64,000 nt of DNA from Clostridiales bacterium (GCA_022508445.1 JAFLVG010000001.1:62001-126000); one strand, 5' to 3'. Shown: positions 28,166-36,054, counted from the first letter of the stretch. Translations and numbers: made by a program. The notes: generated by a model from the letters alone, not told the origin.

Positions 28166-29593
28166 CTATCTGTAATTCTTCTTGACGTACTCGATACGCA
28201 TGTTGTTGGTATTGCCCGATACGCCCACGGGTACGCCTGCGGCAACGACAACGAGATCGCCCTCTGCGACCATGCCGGTATTGAGCGCGCAGTTGATGAC
28301 GTGGCGGAACAACTCGTCCGACGATTCCTGCATTACGCTGAGCGTGGGTATAACGCCCCAATTCATTGCGAGCTGATTGTACGCCTTCTCGGAAGTCGTG
28401 GGCGCGATTATGGGCGCGGACGGACGGAAGCGCGATATCTTGCGCGCAGTGTAGCCCGACTGCGAAACGGCTATTATCGCCTTCGCGTCGAGGTCGAAAG
28501 CCGCGGCGCAAGTCGAGTGCGAAACGGCGTCGGTAATCGTTTTGATCTCGGGATCGAGCGCGTTGAACCGCTTTTTGTAATTTATGCCGCTCTCCGCGCG
28601 CTCGGCAATCGTCGCCATGGTCCGAACGGACTCAACGGGGTACTTGCCCGCGGCGGTCTCTCCGGAAAGCATTATCGCAGACGAGCCGTCGTAAACGGCG
28701 TTTGCAACGTCCGAAATCTCGGCGCGCGTGGGGCGCGGATTTGTCACCATTGATTCGAGCATTTGCGTCGCGGTAATGACCTTTTTGCCCTGACGGTAGC
28801 ACCGCGAAATGATATCCTTTTGTATGCCGGGCAGTTCTTCGAACGGAATCTCTACGCCCATATCGCCGCGCGCGACCATAACGCCGTCGCACTCCGCGAG
28901 AATGGACATAACGTTATCGACGCCCGAGCGGTTTTCGATTTTTGCAATCAATTGAATGTTGTTCGCGTCGCGTTCGTTGAGAAGCCTTTTAACCGCGCGA
29001 ACGTCATCCACCGTGCGCACAAACGACATAGCTATGTAATCGACGTCCTGCTCGACGCCGAACAGAATGTCGGAACGGTCGGAATCGGACAAGTACGGCA
29101 TGTCGATAAACGTATCGGGCATATTTATGCTCTTGCGGTTTGTCAGCACGCCGTCGTTCATGACTGTCGTTTCGATATCCGTCGCGTTAATGGAATTGAC
29201 TAAAAGCTCGATAAGCCCGTCGTTCACGAGAATGCGCGCACCCTTTTTGACGTATTGGGGAAGATCCACGTAAGTGATAGACACACAGCTCTCGTCGCCC
29301 TCGATGTCGCGCGTTGTCAGAACAAACTTGTTGCCCTTTTTGAGCTCGACTCTGCCGTCCTTAAATGTCTTGATACGAATTTCGGGACCTTTGGTGTCGA
29401 GAAGTATGGCGACGGGAACACCAAGCTCCTTGCGCGCGCGCTTGACCATATCCATGCGGCGCTTATGCTCGTCGTATGTACTGTGCGAAAAATTGAGCCG
29501 TGCAACATTCATACCTGCGCGTATCATACTTTTAAGCACCGAGTAATCGTCGGTAGCAGGGCCGAGAGTGCAAACGATTTTTGTTCTGCGCAT
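28166..29593 (-). CDS. pyk: Pyruvate kinase
   Basis: Last step of glycolysis (PEP + ADP to pyruvate + ATP). The 475-residue protein has MRRTKIVCTLGPA, the GVPVAILLDTKGPEIR region, the active-site AMSFVRT and KIENRSGVDN, MVARGDMGVE, and ATQMLESM. It ends without the extra PEP-utilising domain found in Bacillus enzymes. It follows the unknown 197-residue gene by 35 bp and ends 68 bp before the response regulator. Confidence 0.97.
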   Translation of the reverse strand: MRRTKIVCTLGPATDDYSVLKSMIRAGMNVARLNFSHSTYDEHKRRMDMVKRARKELGVPVAILLDTKGPEIRIKTFKDGRVELKKGNKFVLTTRDIEGDESCVSITYVDLPQYVKKGARILVNDGLIELLVNSINATDIETTVMNDGVLTNRKSINMPDTFIDMPYLSDSDRSDILFGVEQDVDYIAMSFVRTVDDVRAVKRLLNERDANNIQLIAKIENRSGVDNVMSILAECDGVMVARGDMGVEIPFEELPGIQKDIISRCYRQGKKVITATQMLESMVTNPRPTRAEISDVANAVYDGSSAIMLSGETAAGKYPVESVRTMATIAERAESGINYKKRFNALDPEIKTITDAVSHSTCAAAFDLDAKAIIAVSQSGYTARKISRFRPSAPIIAPTTSEKAYNQLAMNWGVIPTLSVMQESSDELFRHVINCALNTGMVAEGDLVVVAAGVPVGVSGNTNNMRIEYVKKNYR

Positions 29594-29628
29594 ACTATTT
29601 CACCTCTTTAAATACGAATAGGTAGAAC

Positions 29629-30222
29629 TTACATTACTTCTTTGACGCGTTGAACGAGCATTGCCTTTTCATCGCCCTTCACCTTTTGAACAGTGGACAT
29701 CAAAAGAGCGGACTGCTTGCGGTTGAGCTCGACCTTGCGCTGCGGATTTTTCTTCATCATCTCGATAAAGAACTTGTCGAGAAACTTAATCATGTAGCTG
29801 CCGAACGACGCATTCATCATGCTGTTTTTCGAAACATGTTTGAGAATGGAATCAACAAGGTCTACCTTGTTTGCGACAAGAAGATTAACGGGGATATCAA
29901 AGGCCTCGCCTTCGTCCGCCGTCGGCGAAAACTCGAAAAGCGCGCGTTGAATTACCGCACGGTCCGTCACGGTCTTCAAAACCTTTGCGGACGCATTCGA
30001 CAAAAACAGCTCGAAAACGTGCTGCACGTACAGTTTTGCCACCGCGATGTTTTTCAAATCGGCGTCGCTTCTTATGAGCATGTACTCCCAAAGGTCCTCG
30101 GCATATGTGTAGTCGAGTTTCAGCATTGCGCCGAAATACTTATCGACAGCCGCCTGCTTCAAAAAGTCGGACGTAAAGAATTCATTCAAAATCTCGTAGT
30201 GTTTAAGTTGTTTCGAGTTCAT
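29629..30222 (-). CDS. Protein of unknown function, mostly helical, soluble
   Basis: I do not recognise this 197-residue protein. It starts MNSKQLKHYEILNEFFTSDF, has no signal peptide or membrane span and appears helical throughout, rich in Lys and Met towards the end. ATG at 30222 is chosen for its GAGGG site; the frame is open to 30261. It has its own promoter (30250-30278) and lies 35 bp upstream of pyk, so it may be cotranscribed with it. Confidence 0.75.
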   Translation of the reverse strand: MNSKQLKHYEILNEFFTSDFLKQAAVDKYFGAMLKLDYTYAEDLWEYMLIRSDADLKNIAVAKLYVQHVFELFLSNASAKVLKTVTDRAVIQRALFEFSPTADEGEAFDIPVNLLVANKVDLVDSILKHVSKNSMMNASFGSYMIKFLDKFFIEMMKKNPQRKVELNRKQSALLMSTVQKVKGDEKAMLVQRVKEVM

Positions 30223-30249
30223 ATTTCCCTCACACTGTATTATACGAAA

Positions 30250-30278
30250 ATTATACAACACAAAACCGCCAAAATCAA
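30250..30278 (-). promoter_or_regulatory. Promoter for the unknown gene and pyk
   Basis: TTGATT, 17 bp, TATAAT on the minus strand. The -35 box falls within the loop side of the terminator hairpin of the upstream ATPase gene. Confidence 0.6.
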
Positions 30279-30294
30279 GTACTTTGGCGGTTTT
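30262..30294 (-). terminator. Terminator after the P-type ATPase gene
   Basis: A perfect 12-bp stem (30262-30273 with 30283-30294, arms AAAACCGCCAAA/TTTGGCGGTTTT) with a 9-nt loop and T-rich end on either strand. A second small hairpin AGCCG/CGGCT follows at 30320-30334. Confidence 0.75.
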
Positions 30295-30350
30295 AGTCCC
30301 CTATATTATGCCTTGAAACAGCCGAAATTCGGCTTTTTAAGCTCAAAATG

Positions 30351-32330
30351 CTATTTCTCCGTTTGTATACCGGGCGATGCAACCGCCGCACCATTGCCGC
30401 CGGTTTTGACGGTTAACGCGCGCATTGCGTTTAATATTGCAAGCACGGCGACGCCCACGTCCGCAAACACCGCAAGCCACATATTGGCAATGCCGAATGC
30501 CGCAAGCACAAGCACTATCGCTTTGACGGCAAGCGCGAACACTATATTTTGCCGCACTATACCGACTGTCTTTCTCGCAATCTTTTTCGCAAGCACGATT
30601 TGCGACAGCTTATCATTCATAAGCACGATGTCCGCCGCCTCGATTGCCGCGTCACTGCCGAGCGCGCCCATTGCGATTCCGACGTCCGCACGCGACAGCA
30701 CAGGCGCGTCGTTGATCCCATCGCCCACAAACGCGACAGCGCCGCCGTGCTTCTTAATGCTGTCGGAGTTGCCTTTCGTTTCGCCGACCGAATTATCGCC
30801 CGCCATGATCTCTTCGAGCTTTTGCACCTTGTTATCTGGAAGAAGCTCGGCGCAAAATTCGTCTATTCCCACGTCGGCGGCAATGCGCTTTGCCGCCGCA
30901 TAGTTATCGCCGGTAAGCATAACGGTTTTAACGCCTTGCGCTTTAAGCGCACTTAGCGCCGCCGCCGAATCGTCCTTGACTCCGTCGGCAATAGAGATAG
31001 CGCCCATAAACTTATCGCCTTTTGCGACGTACACCACCGTTCCGCTGGCTATGTCGTTGATTTCGCTCGGCACCGTTATGCCGCGCTCGTTCATGAGCTT
31101 TATGTTGCCGCACGCGATAACACTTCCGTCACTGCTTTCCGCAACAACGCCGCGCCCCGCAAGCTCGCTCGCATTAAGCGCCGAGCCGCTTTGGAACCCG
31201 TACTTTTGTGCGGCGGCGACTATCGACCGCGCTACGGGGTGAAGCGAACTGCTCTCCGCCGAAGCGGCAGTAAGCAGCACCGCGCTTTCCGATAATCCGT
31301 CCGCGCAAGCAACGCCTACGACTTCGAAGCTCCCTTTCGTAATAGTCCCCGTCTTGTCGAGAACAACGGTGTTGGTTTTATCGAGCAGTTCGAGATAGTT
31401 CCCGCCTTTAACGAGAATGCCGTGTTTTGACGCCGCACCGATTCCGCCGAAGAACGACATAGGCACCGAAATTACGAGCGCGCACGGACACGACACTACG
31501 AGGAAAGTCAGCGCGCGCGTAATCCAAACGCTCCAAACCGACCAAACGTTATAGCCGATGATGAGCGACGGCAGTACCGCAAGAACGAGTGCGGCAATAA
31601 CCACCGCAGGCGTATACACAGCGGCAAACCGCGTGATGAAATTTTCGGACTTTGCTTTTTTGGACGACGCGTTCTCGACAAGCTCCAATATTTTGGACAC
31701 GGTACTATCCGCATACGGCTTTTGAGTTTTTATGCGCAAAACACCGCTCGTACTGATAGCGCCGGAAAGCGCGGCATCGCCTACGCCCACATAGACGGGT
31801 GCGCTCTCTCCGGTGAGTGCGGACAAATCGAGATATCCTTCGCCGGACTCGACAACGCCGTCTATCGCGACCTTCTCGCCCGCTCGTACAATGAGCGTAG
31901 AGCCGACTTCCACGTCGTAAGGATCGACCGTCTCCTCGCCGCTATCCGTCGCAACGCGCGCGACCTGCGGACAAATGTCCATGAGCGCCGCAATCGACTT
32001 TCTCGACTTGCCGACGGCATAGCTTTGGAAAAACTCGCCCACCTGATAGAACAGCATGACGGCGACCGCCTCGACAAACTCGGATACGCAAAACGCGCCG
32101 ACCGTCGCGACAACCATCAAAAAGTTCTCGTCGAAAACCTTGCCGTGAACGATATTGCGCCCCGCGCGAAGCAGTACGTCGTACCCGATTACGAGATACA
32201 CGACGGCAAACACGATGAGCCATGCCCACCACGGCGCACGGTCCTCAATCGACAGATGAAGCACCAACAGAACGGCAAACATTACCGCCGCGACTATTAT
32301 TCGTATTAAATTCTTTTTACTACTGTTCAT
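30351..32330 (-). CDS. Heavy-metal (Zn/Cd/Pb-type) P1B ATPase
   Basis: Metal-exporting membrane ATPase of 659 residues. It shows the transmembrane CPC motif (SCPCALVIS), phosphorylation site DKTGTITKG, the P1B SLHP motif, GDGINDAP and the TGES-type actuator motif (LTGESAPV). The last span contains the Asp-Val-Gly motif (FADVGVAV) typical of the Zn/Cd/Pb subclass. There is no N-terminal metal-binding domain; that domain is encoded as a separate gene just upstream. ATG at 32330 is chosen over a TTG six bases earlier. The ArsR regulator upstream probably controls it. Confidence 0.93.
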   Translation of the reverse strand: MNSSKKNLIRIIVAAVMFAVLLVLHLSIEDRAPWWAWLIVFAVVYLVIGYDVLLRAGRNIVHGKVFDENFLMVVATVGAFCVSEFVEAVAVMLFYQVGEFFQSYAVGKSRKSIAALMDICPQVARVATDSGEETVDPYDVEVGSTLIVRAGEKVAIDGVVESGEGYLDLSALTGESAPVYVGVGDAALSGAISTSGVLRIKTQKPYADSTVSKILELVENASSKKAKSENFITRFAAVYTPAVVIAALVLAVLPSLIIGYNVWSVWSVWITRALTFLVVSCPCALVISVPMSFFGGIGAASKHGILVKGGNYLELLDKTNTVVLDKTGTITKGSFEVVGVACADGLSESAVLLTAASAESSSLHPVARSIVAAAQKYGFQSGSALNASELAGRGVVAESSDGSVIACGNIKLMNERGITVPSEINDIASGTVVYVAKGDKFMGAISIADGVKDDSAAALSALKAQGVKTVMLTGDNYAAAKRIAADVGIDEFCAELLPDNKVQKLEEIMAGDNSVGETKGNSDSIKKHGGAVAFVGDGINDAPVLSRADVGIAMGALGSDAAIEAADIVLMNDKLSQIVLAKKIARKTVGIVRQNIVFALAVKAIVLVLAAFGIANMWLAVFADVGVAVLAILNAMRALTVKTGGNGAAVASPGIQTEK

Positions 32331-32365
32331 GTGCAAAAATAAGCCGAACCTTTAAGTGTCGCTTT

Positions 32366-32393
32366 CGTATATTACACTCGCCGCGCTTGTCAA
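32366..32393 (-). promoter_or_regulatory. Possible internal promoter before the ATPase gene
   Basis: TTGACA, 16 bp, TATACG on the minus strand in the 88-bp gap between the HMA gene and the ATPase gene. Confidence 0.35.
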
Positions 32394-32418
32394 ACAATTC
32401 ACGCGCGCGGAAAAATGA

Positions 32419-32640
32419 CTAATTGAACTTCGCTTCCATTTCGGGCGTCGTCTTTTTGCAAACCTTGCGCACGTTTTCGATAATGCTGTCAAAATTCGCG
32501 TCGTCCATGTCGAGCGTTATTTTCTGTGCGAAAAAGCTGACCGAAGCGGAGTTGACACCGTCGATCTTGTTGAGCGCCTTTTCCAATTTGGCGGCGCAGT
32601 TGGCGCAATCGAGATTGCTAACGCGATAAGTCTTTGTCAT
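32419..32640 (-). CDS. Heavy-metal-associated (HMA) domain protein
   Basis: A 73-residue soluble protein that is a single ferredoxin-like HMA fold with the metal site DCANCAAK (CxxC at about 11-14). It likely acts as the metal chaperone or detached N-terminal domain of the P1B ATPase encoded 88 bp downstream. It starts 12 bp after the ArsR gene with AGGAGG in front. Confidence 0.93.
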   Translation of the reverse strand: MTKTYRVSNLDCANCAAKLEKALNKIDGVNSASVSFFAQKITLDMDDANFDSIIENVRKVCKKTTPEMEAKFN

Positions 32641-32652
32641 GATAAGTCCTCC

Positions 32653-33045
32653 TTAAAGTTCCTTGATGTGTTCGAGCGCCGTTTCGAATATGCGCCCTAT
32701 ATGTTCGTCGTCGAGCGAGTAATATATCTCCTTACCCTCGCGCCGAGTCTTTACGAGCTTGGATTGGCGAAGTATACGAAGCTGGTGCGACACGGCCGAA
32801 ACGCTCATGTTCAGCACCGCGGAAATGCACGCAACACAGCATTCCGAAACGGCAAGCGCGGCGAGTATCTTCGTCCTCGTCGAATCCCCGAAAACCTTGA
32901 AAAGCTCCGCAATATCCATGAGTACGTCCTCATTCGGCATTTCCGCTTTTACAAGCTTGACGGTTGCCGCATGCTCATGCAAAACGTCCTCGCCTTCCGC
33001 CGCGGCTATTTCCAAATCGGTGATTAAATCTTTGTCGTCAGCCAT
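32653..33045 (-). CDS. ArsR/SmtB-family metal-sensing repressor
   Basis: 130-residue winged-helix repressor for the HMA-ATPase operon. The DNA-reading region is MSVSAVSHQLRILR. The C-terminus has the complete alpha5 zinc site D-x-H-x10-H-x2-E (DDEHIGRIFETALEHIKE), and helix alpha3 carries ECCVAC, while the N-terminus has HEH. This mix of SmtB/CzrA-type and CadC-type ligands suggests Zn and perhaps Cd/Pb sensing. ATG at 33045 is chosen because GGAGG lies five bases upstream; two earlier in-frame ATGs lack a site. Dyads overlap its promoter. Confidence 0.93.
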   Translation of the reverse strand: MADDKDLITDLEIAAAEGEDVLHEHAATVKLVKAEMPNEDVLMDIAELFKVFGDSTRTKILAALAVSECCVACISAVLNMSVSAVSHQLRILRQSKLVKTRREGKEIYYSLDDEHIGRIFETALEHIKEL

Positions 33046-33060
33046 ATTAGCCTCCATACA

Positions 33061-33121
33061 TTTGAACAATTATTCAACTGTTCAATAACAGTATATTCTC
33101 ACTTGAACGGTTTGTCAAGTG
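33061..33121 (-). promoter_or_regulatory. Promoter and ArsR-type operator of the metal-export operon
   Basis: TTGACA (33113-33118) and TATACT (33090-33095) are 17 bp apart on the minus strand. Just downstream lies the dyad TTGAACA-N10-TGTTCAA (33062-33085), which also contains TTGAA-N6-TTCAA, matching SmtB/CadC operator style. A second dyad CACTTGA-N8-TCAAGTG (33100-33121) covers the -35 box. Confidence 0.7.
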
Positions 33122-33182
33122 TTTTTACGAAAAAAGTCGAAAAATATTGCATACGTATTTTCAAAATTGACGGCGTTATCGC

Positions 33183-33211
33183 TTGACAAAATATCTTCAA
33201 GGCGGTATAAT
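33183..33211 (+). promoter_or_regulatory. Consensus promoter for tRNA-Arg
   Basis: Perfect TTGACA and TATAAT with a 17-bp spacer, upstream of the tRNA remnant and the intact tRNA-Arg gene. Confidence 0.75.
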
Positions 33212-33244
33212 AGCCGACGTAAGCAACAAAATTTTATAACTTAC

Positions 33245-33292
33245 GCACTCATAGCGCAATTGTCAGCGTCTGCTACGGATCTGACCGTCAAG
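33245..33292 (+). pseudogene. Remnant of a second tRNA-Arg gene
   Basis: It begins with the same 18 bases as the intact tRNA-Arg (33245-33262 equals 33319-33336), keeps AGCGTCT and GCTACGGA, then diverges; the 3' half is gone. The two starts are 74 bp apart, the length of the tRNA body, as expected for a decayed tandem duplicate. Confidence 0.6.
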
Positions 33293-33318
33293 CACAAAAT
33301 CACAATTTAATAACCTAT

Positions 33319-33395
33319 GCACTCATAGCGCAATTGGATAGAGCGTCTGGCTACGGACCAGAAGGTTGGGAGTTCGAGTCTCTTTGGGTGCACCA
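33319..33395 (+). tRNA. tRNA-Arg (anticodon ACG)
   Basis: Acceptor stem GCACTCA/TGGGTGC, anticodon stem TCTGG/CCAGA with loop CTACGGA (anticodon ACG), T loop TTCGAGT, discriminator A, and an encoded CCA at 33393-33395. It is transcribed from the consensus promoter at 33183 and followed at once by a terminator hairpin. Confidence 0.93.
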
Positions 33396-33434
33396 CCAAA
33401 AAAACACGCCTTGTGCGTGTTTTTTTGGTGGTGC
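33390..33434 (+). terminator. Terminator made of a perfect 20-bp inverted repeat overlapping the tRNA 3' end
   Basis: Arms 33390-33409 and 33415-33434 pair over all 20 positions around a 5-nt loop, and seven T follow the inner part. The left arm includes the tRNA terminal GCACCA, so tRNA end and terminator compete for the same bases until the end is processed. Confidence 0.8.
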
Positions 33435-33659
33435 ATTCGTAGCACGAGTAGTGTGGCGTTGCAAATATGTTTATCGATAAACATCGAAAAGAATTCCGCA
33501 CATTAACTAAATGTATACTACTTCGCCGCACGGTTCGCTAACCGCTTGCGCGAAGCGCAAAGGTCGCGCCGCCGATTGCGGCGCATTCTCTTTGGGTGCT
33601 TAATTCTTTGCCTCGGCAAATATTAAAATATTTTCTTTGGGTGCATTCGTAGCACACAT
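33430..33659 (+). repeat. Hairpin-dense non-coding stretch with tRNA-end fragments and direct repeats
   Basis: No gene is visible. A 16-bp direct repeat, GGTGCATTCGTAGCAC, occurs at 33430-33445 and 33640-33655 and is itself a small hairpin. The last 13 bases of the tRNA acceptor side (TCTCTTTGGGTGC) recur at 33587-33599, and a near copy at 33631-33644. Hairpins include TTGCGC/GCGCAA (about 33545-33560), GCGCCGC/GCGGCGC (about 33566-33584), TTTGCC/GGCAAA and AAATATT/AATATTT (33607-33633). Confidence 0.6.
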
Positions 33660-33784
33660 AATTAGGTATTCACATTGGAGCAAGCTCCGGACTCTGCACT
33701 TCGTGCGCTATCCGTCTAACGCGGAACATACTTAATTTGTTCATCGTAAATTTTTCATTGCAACGAAAAAAATTACTCTTTGAA
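33660..33784 (+). repeat. Structured intergenic repeat, copy B (three hairpins)
   Basis: It has the same order as copy A: AATTAGGTATT, a 12-nt hairpin (here GGAG/CTCC), a hairpin GCAC/GTGC, a CTTAATTTGTTC string, and an AT-rich hairpin with TTGCAA in its loop ending ATTACTCTTTGAA. Stem sequences differ from copy A but pairing is kept. It lies against the 3' end of the MATE gene, in the opposite orientation. Confidence 0.7.
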
Positions 33785-33799
33785 TAAACACGCTTAATA

Positions 33800-35314
33800 T
33801 TACACTTCGCTCTCCCCTATGGAAAGCCCTTCGTCGTGCGAAATGTCGGAAGTATTCTCTTCCGCTTCCGCACTTTCCGTCGCCGCTACTTCCGCGGCGA
33901 TGTTCTCGGAGTTAACAAGAGGCGCATCGGCGCTTTGCTGTTCGGCGCTCTTCGCTGCTTGCGGCGCTTTGAATTCCTTATTGCAAATCACGAAGTATGC
34001 GATAAGCACCGCAACGCCCGTGACCGCCCACGAAATTGGATACACGATGACAAGCACCCAAAACTTTTTGTAAGCCACAAACACCGTGTAAATCCAAATA
34101 ATCCTAAGTATGCACGAGCCGATAATGGTCATCACCGCAGGCAGAAGCGAATGCCCCATGCCGCGAAGCGCACCGCCTGCGATTTCATAAAGACACGATA
34201 GCGTGACGCCGGTCAGCACGCTCCACATTCGCATGAGCGCGAACTTGATAGCGGCCTCGTCGGTCGTGTAAATGCGAATAAACAGCTTGCCTCCGAGAGC
34301 GAACACCGCGCTCAACACTGCGGAAACTATCACCGACGCGAGCATATTGAGCATGAATAAACGCTTACAGCGCGCATACTCGCCGGCCGCAAAATTCTGC
34401 CCGAAGAACGTGACGGTGGTCTGCGCGAACGCATTGATAAAGAAGTACGCGTAGTATTCGAAGTTCACAGCGTCGCCGTTGCCCGCGACGGCCTTTGCGC
34501 CGAAGCCGTTGACCGCCGTTTGGATAAACACATTGGCGAGCGAGAACACAACGCCTTGAAGCCCCGCTGGAATGCCGATAGCGAAAATGCGCTTAAAGTA
34601 ATTGCCGCGGAACTTCGACTTTTTAAAGCGCATTTTGAGCATGTCGTTTCTCATTATGAAAAACAGAACGAGCACCGCGCACGCGAAGTTGGCGATAACT
34701 GTTGCAACGGCAACGCCCGCAACGCTCATTTTGCACGCCGCTACGAAAAGGAAGTTCAAGCCGACGTTGAGAACGCCGGTCACGAGCAAAATAAACAGCG
34801 AGCATTTTGTGTCGCCAACGCTCCGAAGAATTGCCGCGCCGAAGTTGAACACCATTAGAAACGGCATGCCTATGAAATAAATGCGAAGATACTGCGTAGC
34901 GAGCGGAAGCACGTCATACGGCGTATCCATCACTTCGAGTAACGGCTTTGAAACGCCTATGCCGACGCCGAGAAGCACTACGCCGCTCACCGCCGCCACA
35001 ACGAGCGACGTAAAAACAACGCTGTGAATGTCGTCGGTATGTTTTCTTCCTATCATCTGGGTAATAACTACGGTCGCGCCGACCGACATGCCCGAAAACA
35101 GATTTATCAAAAGATTGACGAGCGCACCGTTGCTGTTGACCGCGCCCTGCGCCGCACTGCCTTCAAACCAAAAAATGACCGCCATGTCGGCGGAAGTAAA
35201 CAACTGCTGCAATATCCCGCTTGCGGCAAGCGGAAGCGCAAACAGCAGAATATTCTTCATCATCGGTCCGTGCAACATATCCATTTGCTTGGAGCGTTTA
35301 ACAGTCTTTTCCAT
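33800..35314 (-). CDS. MATE-family multidrug/Na+ antiporter-type exporter
   Basis: 504 residues with about twelve hydrophobic segments, starting MEKTVKRSKQMDMLHGPM; the early LPLAASGILQQLF and NGALVNLLINLFSGMSVGATVVI fit the MATE/NorM-DinF pattern. It ends in a hydrophilic acidic tail of about 60 residues (Glu, Ser and Ala-rich), which is unusual for the family. Substrate unknown. ATG at 35314 is preferred to a TTG at 35335. Its downstream end meets repeat copy B. Confidence 0.9.
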   Translation of the reverse strand: MEKTVKRSKQMDMLHGPMMKNILLFALPLAASGILQQLFTSADMAVIFWFEGSAAQGAVNSNGALVNLLINLFSGMSVGATVVITQMIGRKHTDDIHSVVFTSLVVAAVSGVVLLGVGIGVSKPLLEVMDTPYDVLPLATQYLRIYFIGMPFLMVFNFGAAILRSVGDTKCSLFILLVTGVLNVGLNFLFVAACKMSVAGVAVATVIANFACAVLVLFFIMRNDMLKMRFKKSKFRGNYFKRIFAIGIPAGLQGVVFSLANVFIQTAVNGFGAKAVAGNGDAVNFEYYAYFFINAFAQTTVTFFGQNFAAGEYARCKRLFMLNMLASVIVSAVLSAVFALGGKLFIRIYTTDEAAIKFALMRMWSVLTGVTLSCLYEIAGGALRGMGHSLLPAVMTIIGSCILRIIWIYTVFVAYKKFWVLVIVYPISWAVTGVAVLIAYFVICNKEFKAPQAAKSAEQQSADAPLVNSENIAAEVAATESAEAEENTSDISHDEGLSIGESEV

Positions 35315-35383
35315 ACAGTACCCGAACAAGTTCAATCATACCACAACAACGCGCAAAAATCAAATCTTATGCGTCAATAACTG

Positions 35384-35412
35384 TTGACTTTTGTCGGGTT
35401 ATGTGCTATAAA
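35384..35412 (+). promoter_or_regulatory. Promoter for rubrerythrin
   Basis: TTGACT, 17 bp, TATAAA, about 40 bp before the rubrerythrin ATG. Confidence 0.6.
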
Positions 35413-35452
35413 ATACTCAATTCAAAAATACACAAAAGGAGTATTACATATT

Positions 35453-35980
35453 ATGAAAAGATGTGCAGTCTGCGGCGAGATCGTGGAAGACGGCGTTGAC
35501 GTTTGCCCCGTCTGCGGCGCAAAGAAATTCGTTCCCGTAAATGACGGCGCCAAATTCGCGTGCGAGCATGTGGTCGGCGAAGGCGTTGTCGACGACAAGG
35601 AAATCATGGACGGGCTTCACGCCAACTTCATGGGTGAATGCACCGAGGTCGGCATGTACCTCGCAATGTCGAGAGTAGCCGAGCGCGAGGGTTATCCCGA
35701 GATCGCCGAAGCGTACAAACGCTACGCATACGAAGAAGCGGAGCATGCCGCCAAGTTCGCCGAGCTTCTCGGCGAAGTCGTCACCCCTTCGACCAAAAAG
35801 AACCTCGAACTTCGCGCCGCCGCGGAAGCGGGCGCATGCGAAGGCAAGCTCATGATCGCAAAACGCGCAAAACAGCTCGGCTTCGACGCCATTCACGACA
35901 CCGTTCACGAAATGGCAAAGGACGAGGCCCGTCACGGCGCAGGCTTTAACGGTCTTTTGAAACGCTACTTCGGCAAATAA
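35453..35980 (+). CDS. Rubrerythrin-like protein with N-terminal rubredoxin-type domain
   Basis: 175 residues. The N-terminus holds a rubredoxin-like metal site (CAVCGEIV...CPVCG, about 4-23), ahead of a four-helix ferritin-like diiron domain ([31 protein letters not shown]) with the expected Glu and ExxH ligands. The order rubredoxin-then-diiron is the reverse of classical rubrerythrin, as in the NADH-peroxidase-type forms of Clostridia. It detoxifies peroxide in anaerobes. Own promoter, GGAG site and a strong terminator mark it as monocistronic. Confidence 0.93.
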   Translation: MKRCAVCGEIVEDGVDVCPVCGAKKFVPVNDGAKFACEHVVGEGVVDDKEIMDGLHANFMGECTEVGMYLAMSRVAEREGYPEIAEAYKRYAYEEAEHAAKFAELLGEVVTPSTKKNLELRAAAEAGACEGKLMIAKRAKQLGFDAIHDTVHEMAKDEARHGAGFNGLLKRYFGK

Positions 35981-35998
35981 TTTTAATTAAAAGTTCAA

Positions 35999-36040
35999 CA
36001 ATCAAAAAAGGGCAAGCTCTTGCTTGCCCTTTTTTGATTG
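35999..36040. terminator. Bidirectional terminator, 19-bp stem
   Basis: Arms 35999-36017 and 36022-36040 pair perfectly around a TCTT loop, with A and T runs inside the arms. It separates the rubrerythrin gene from the convergent thioesterase gene. Confidence 0.9.
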
Positions 36041-36054
36041 ACTATTTTATCGGT

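Noticed and set aside
33307..33531. Minus-strand open frame ending with a peptide like PKRLELPTFWSVARR
   Set aside because: It is the antisense translation of tRNA-Arg and its terminator, a well-known false protein in databases.
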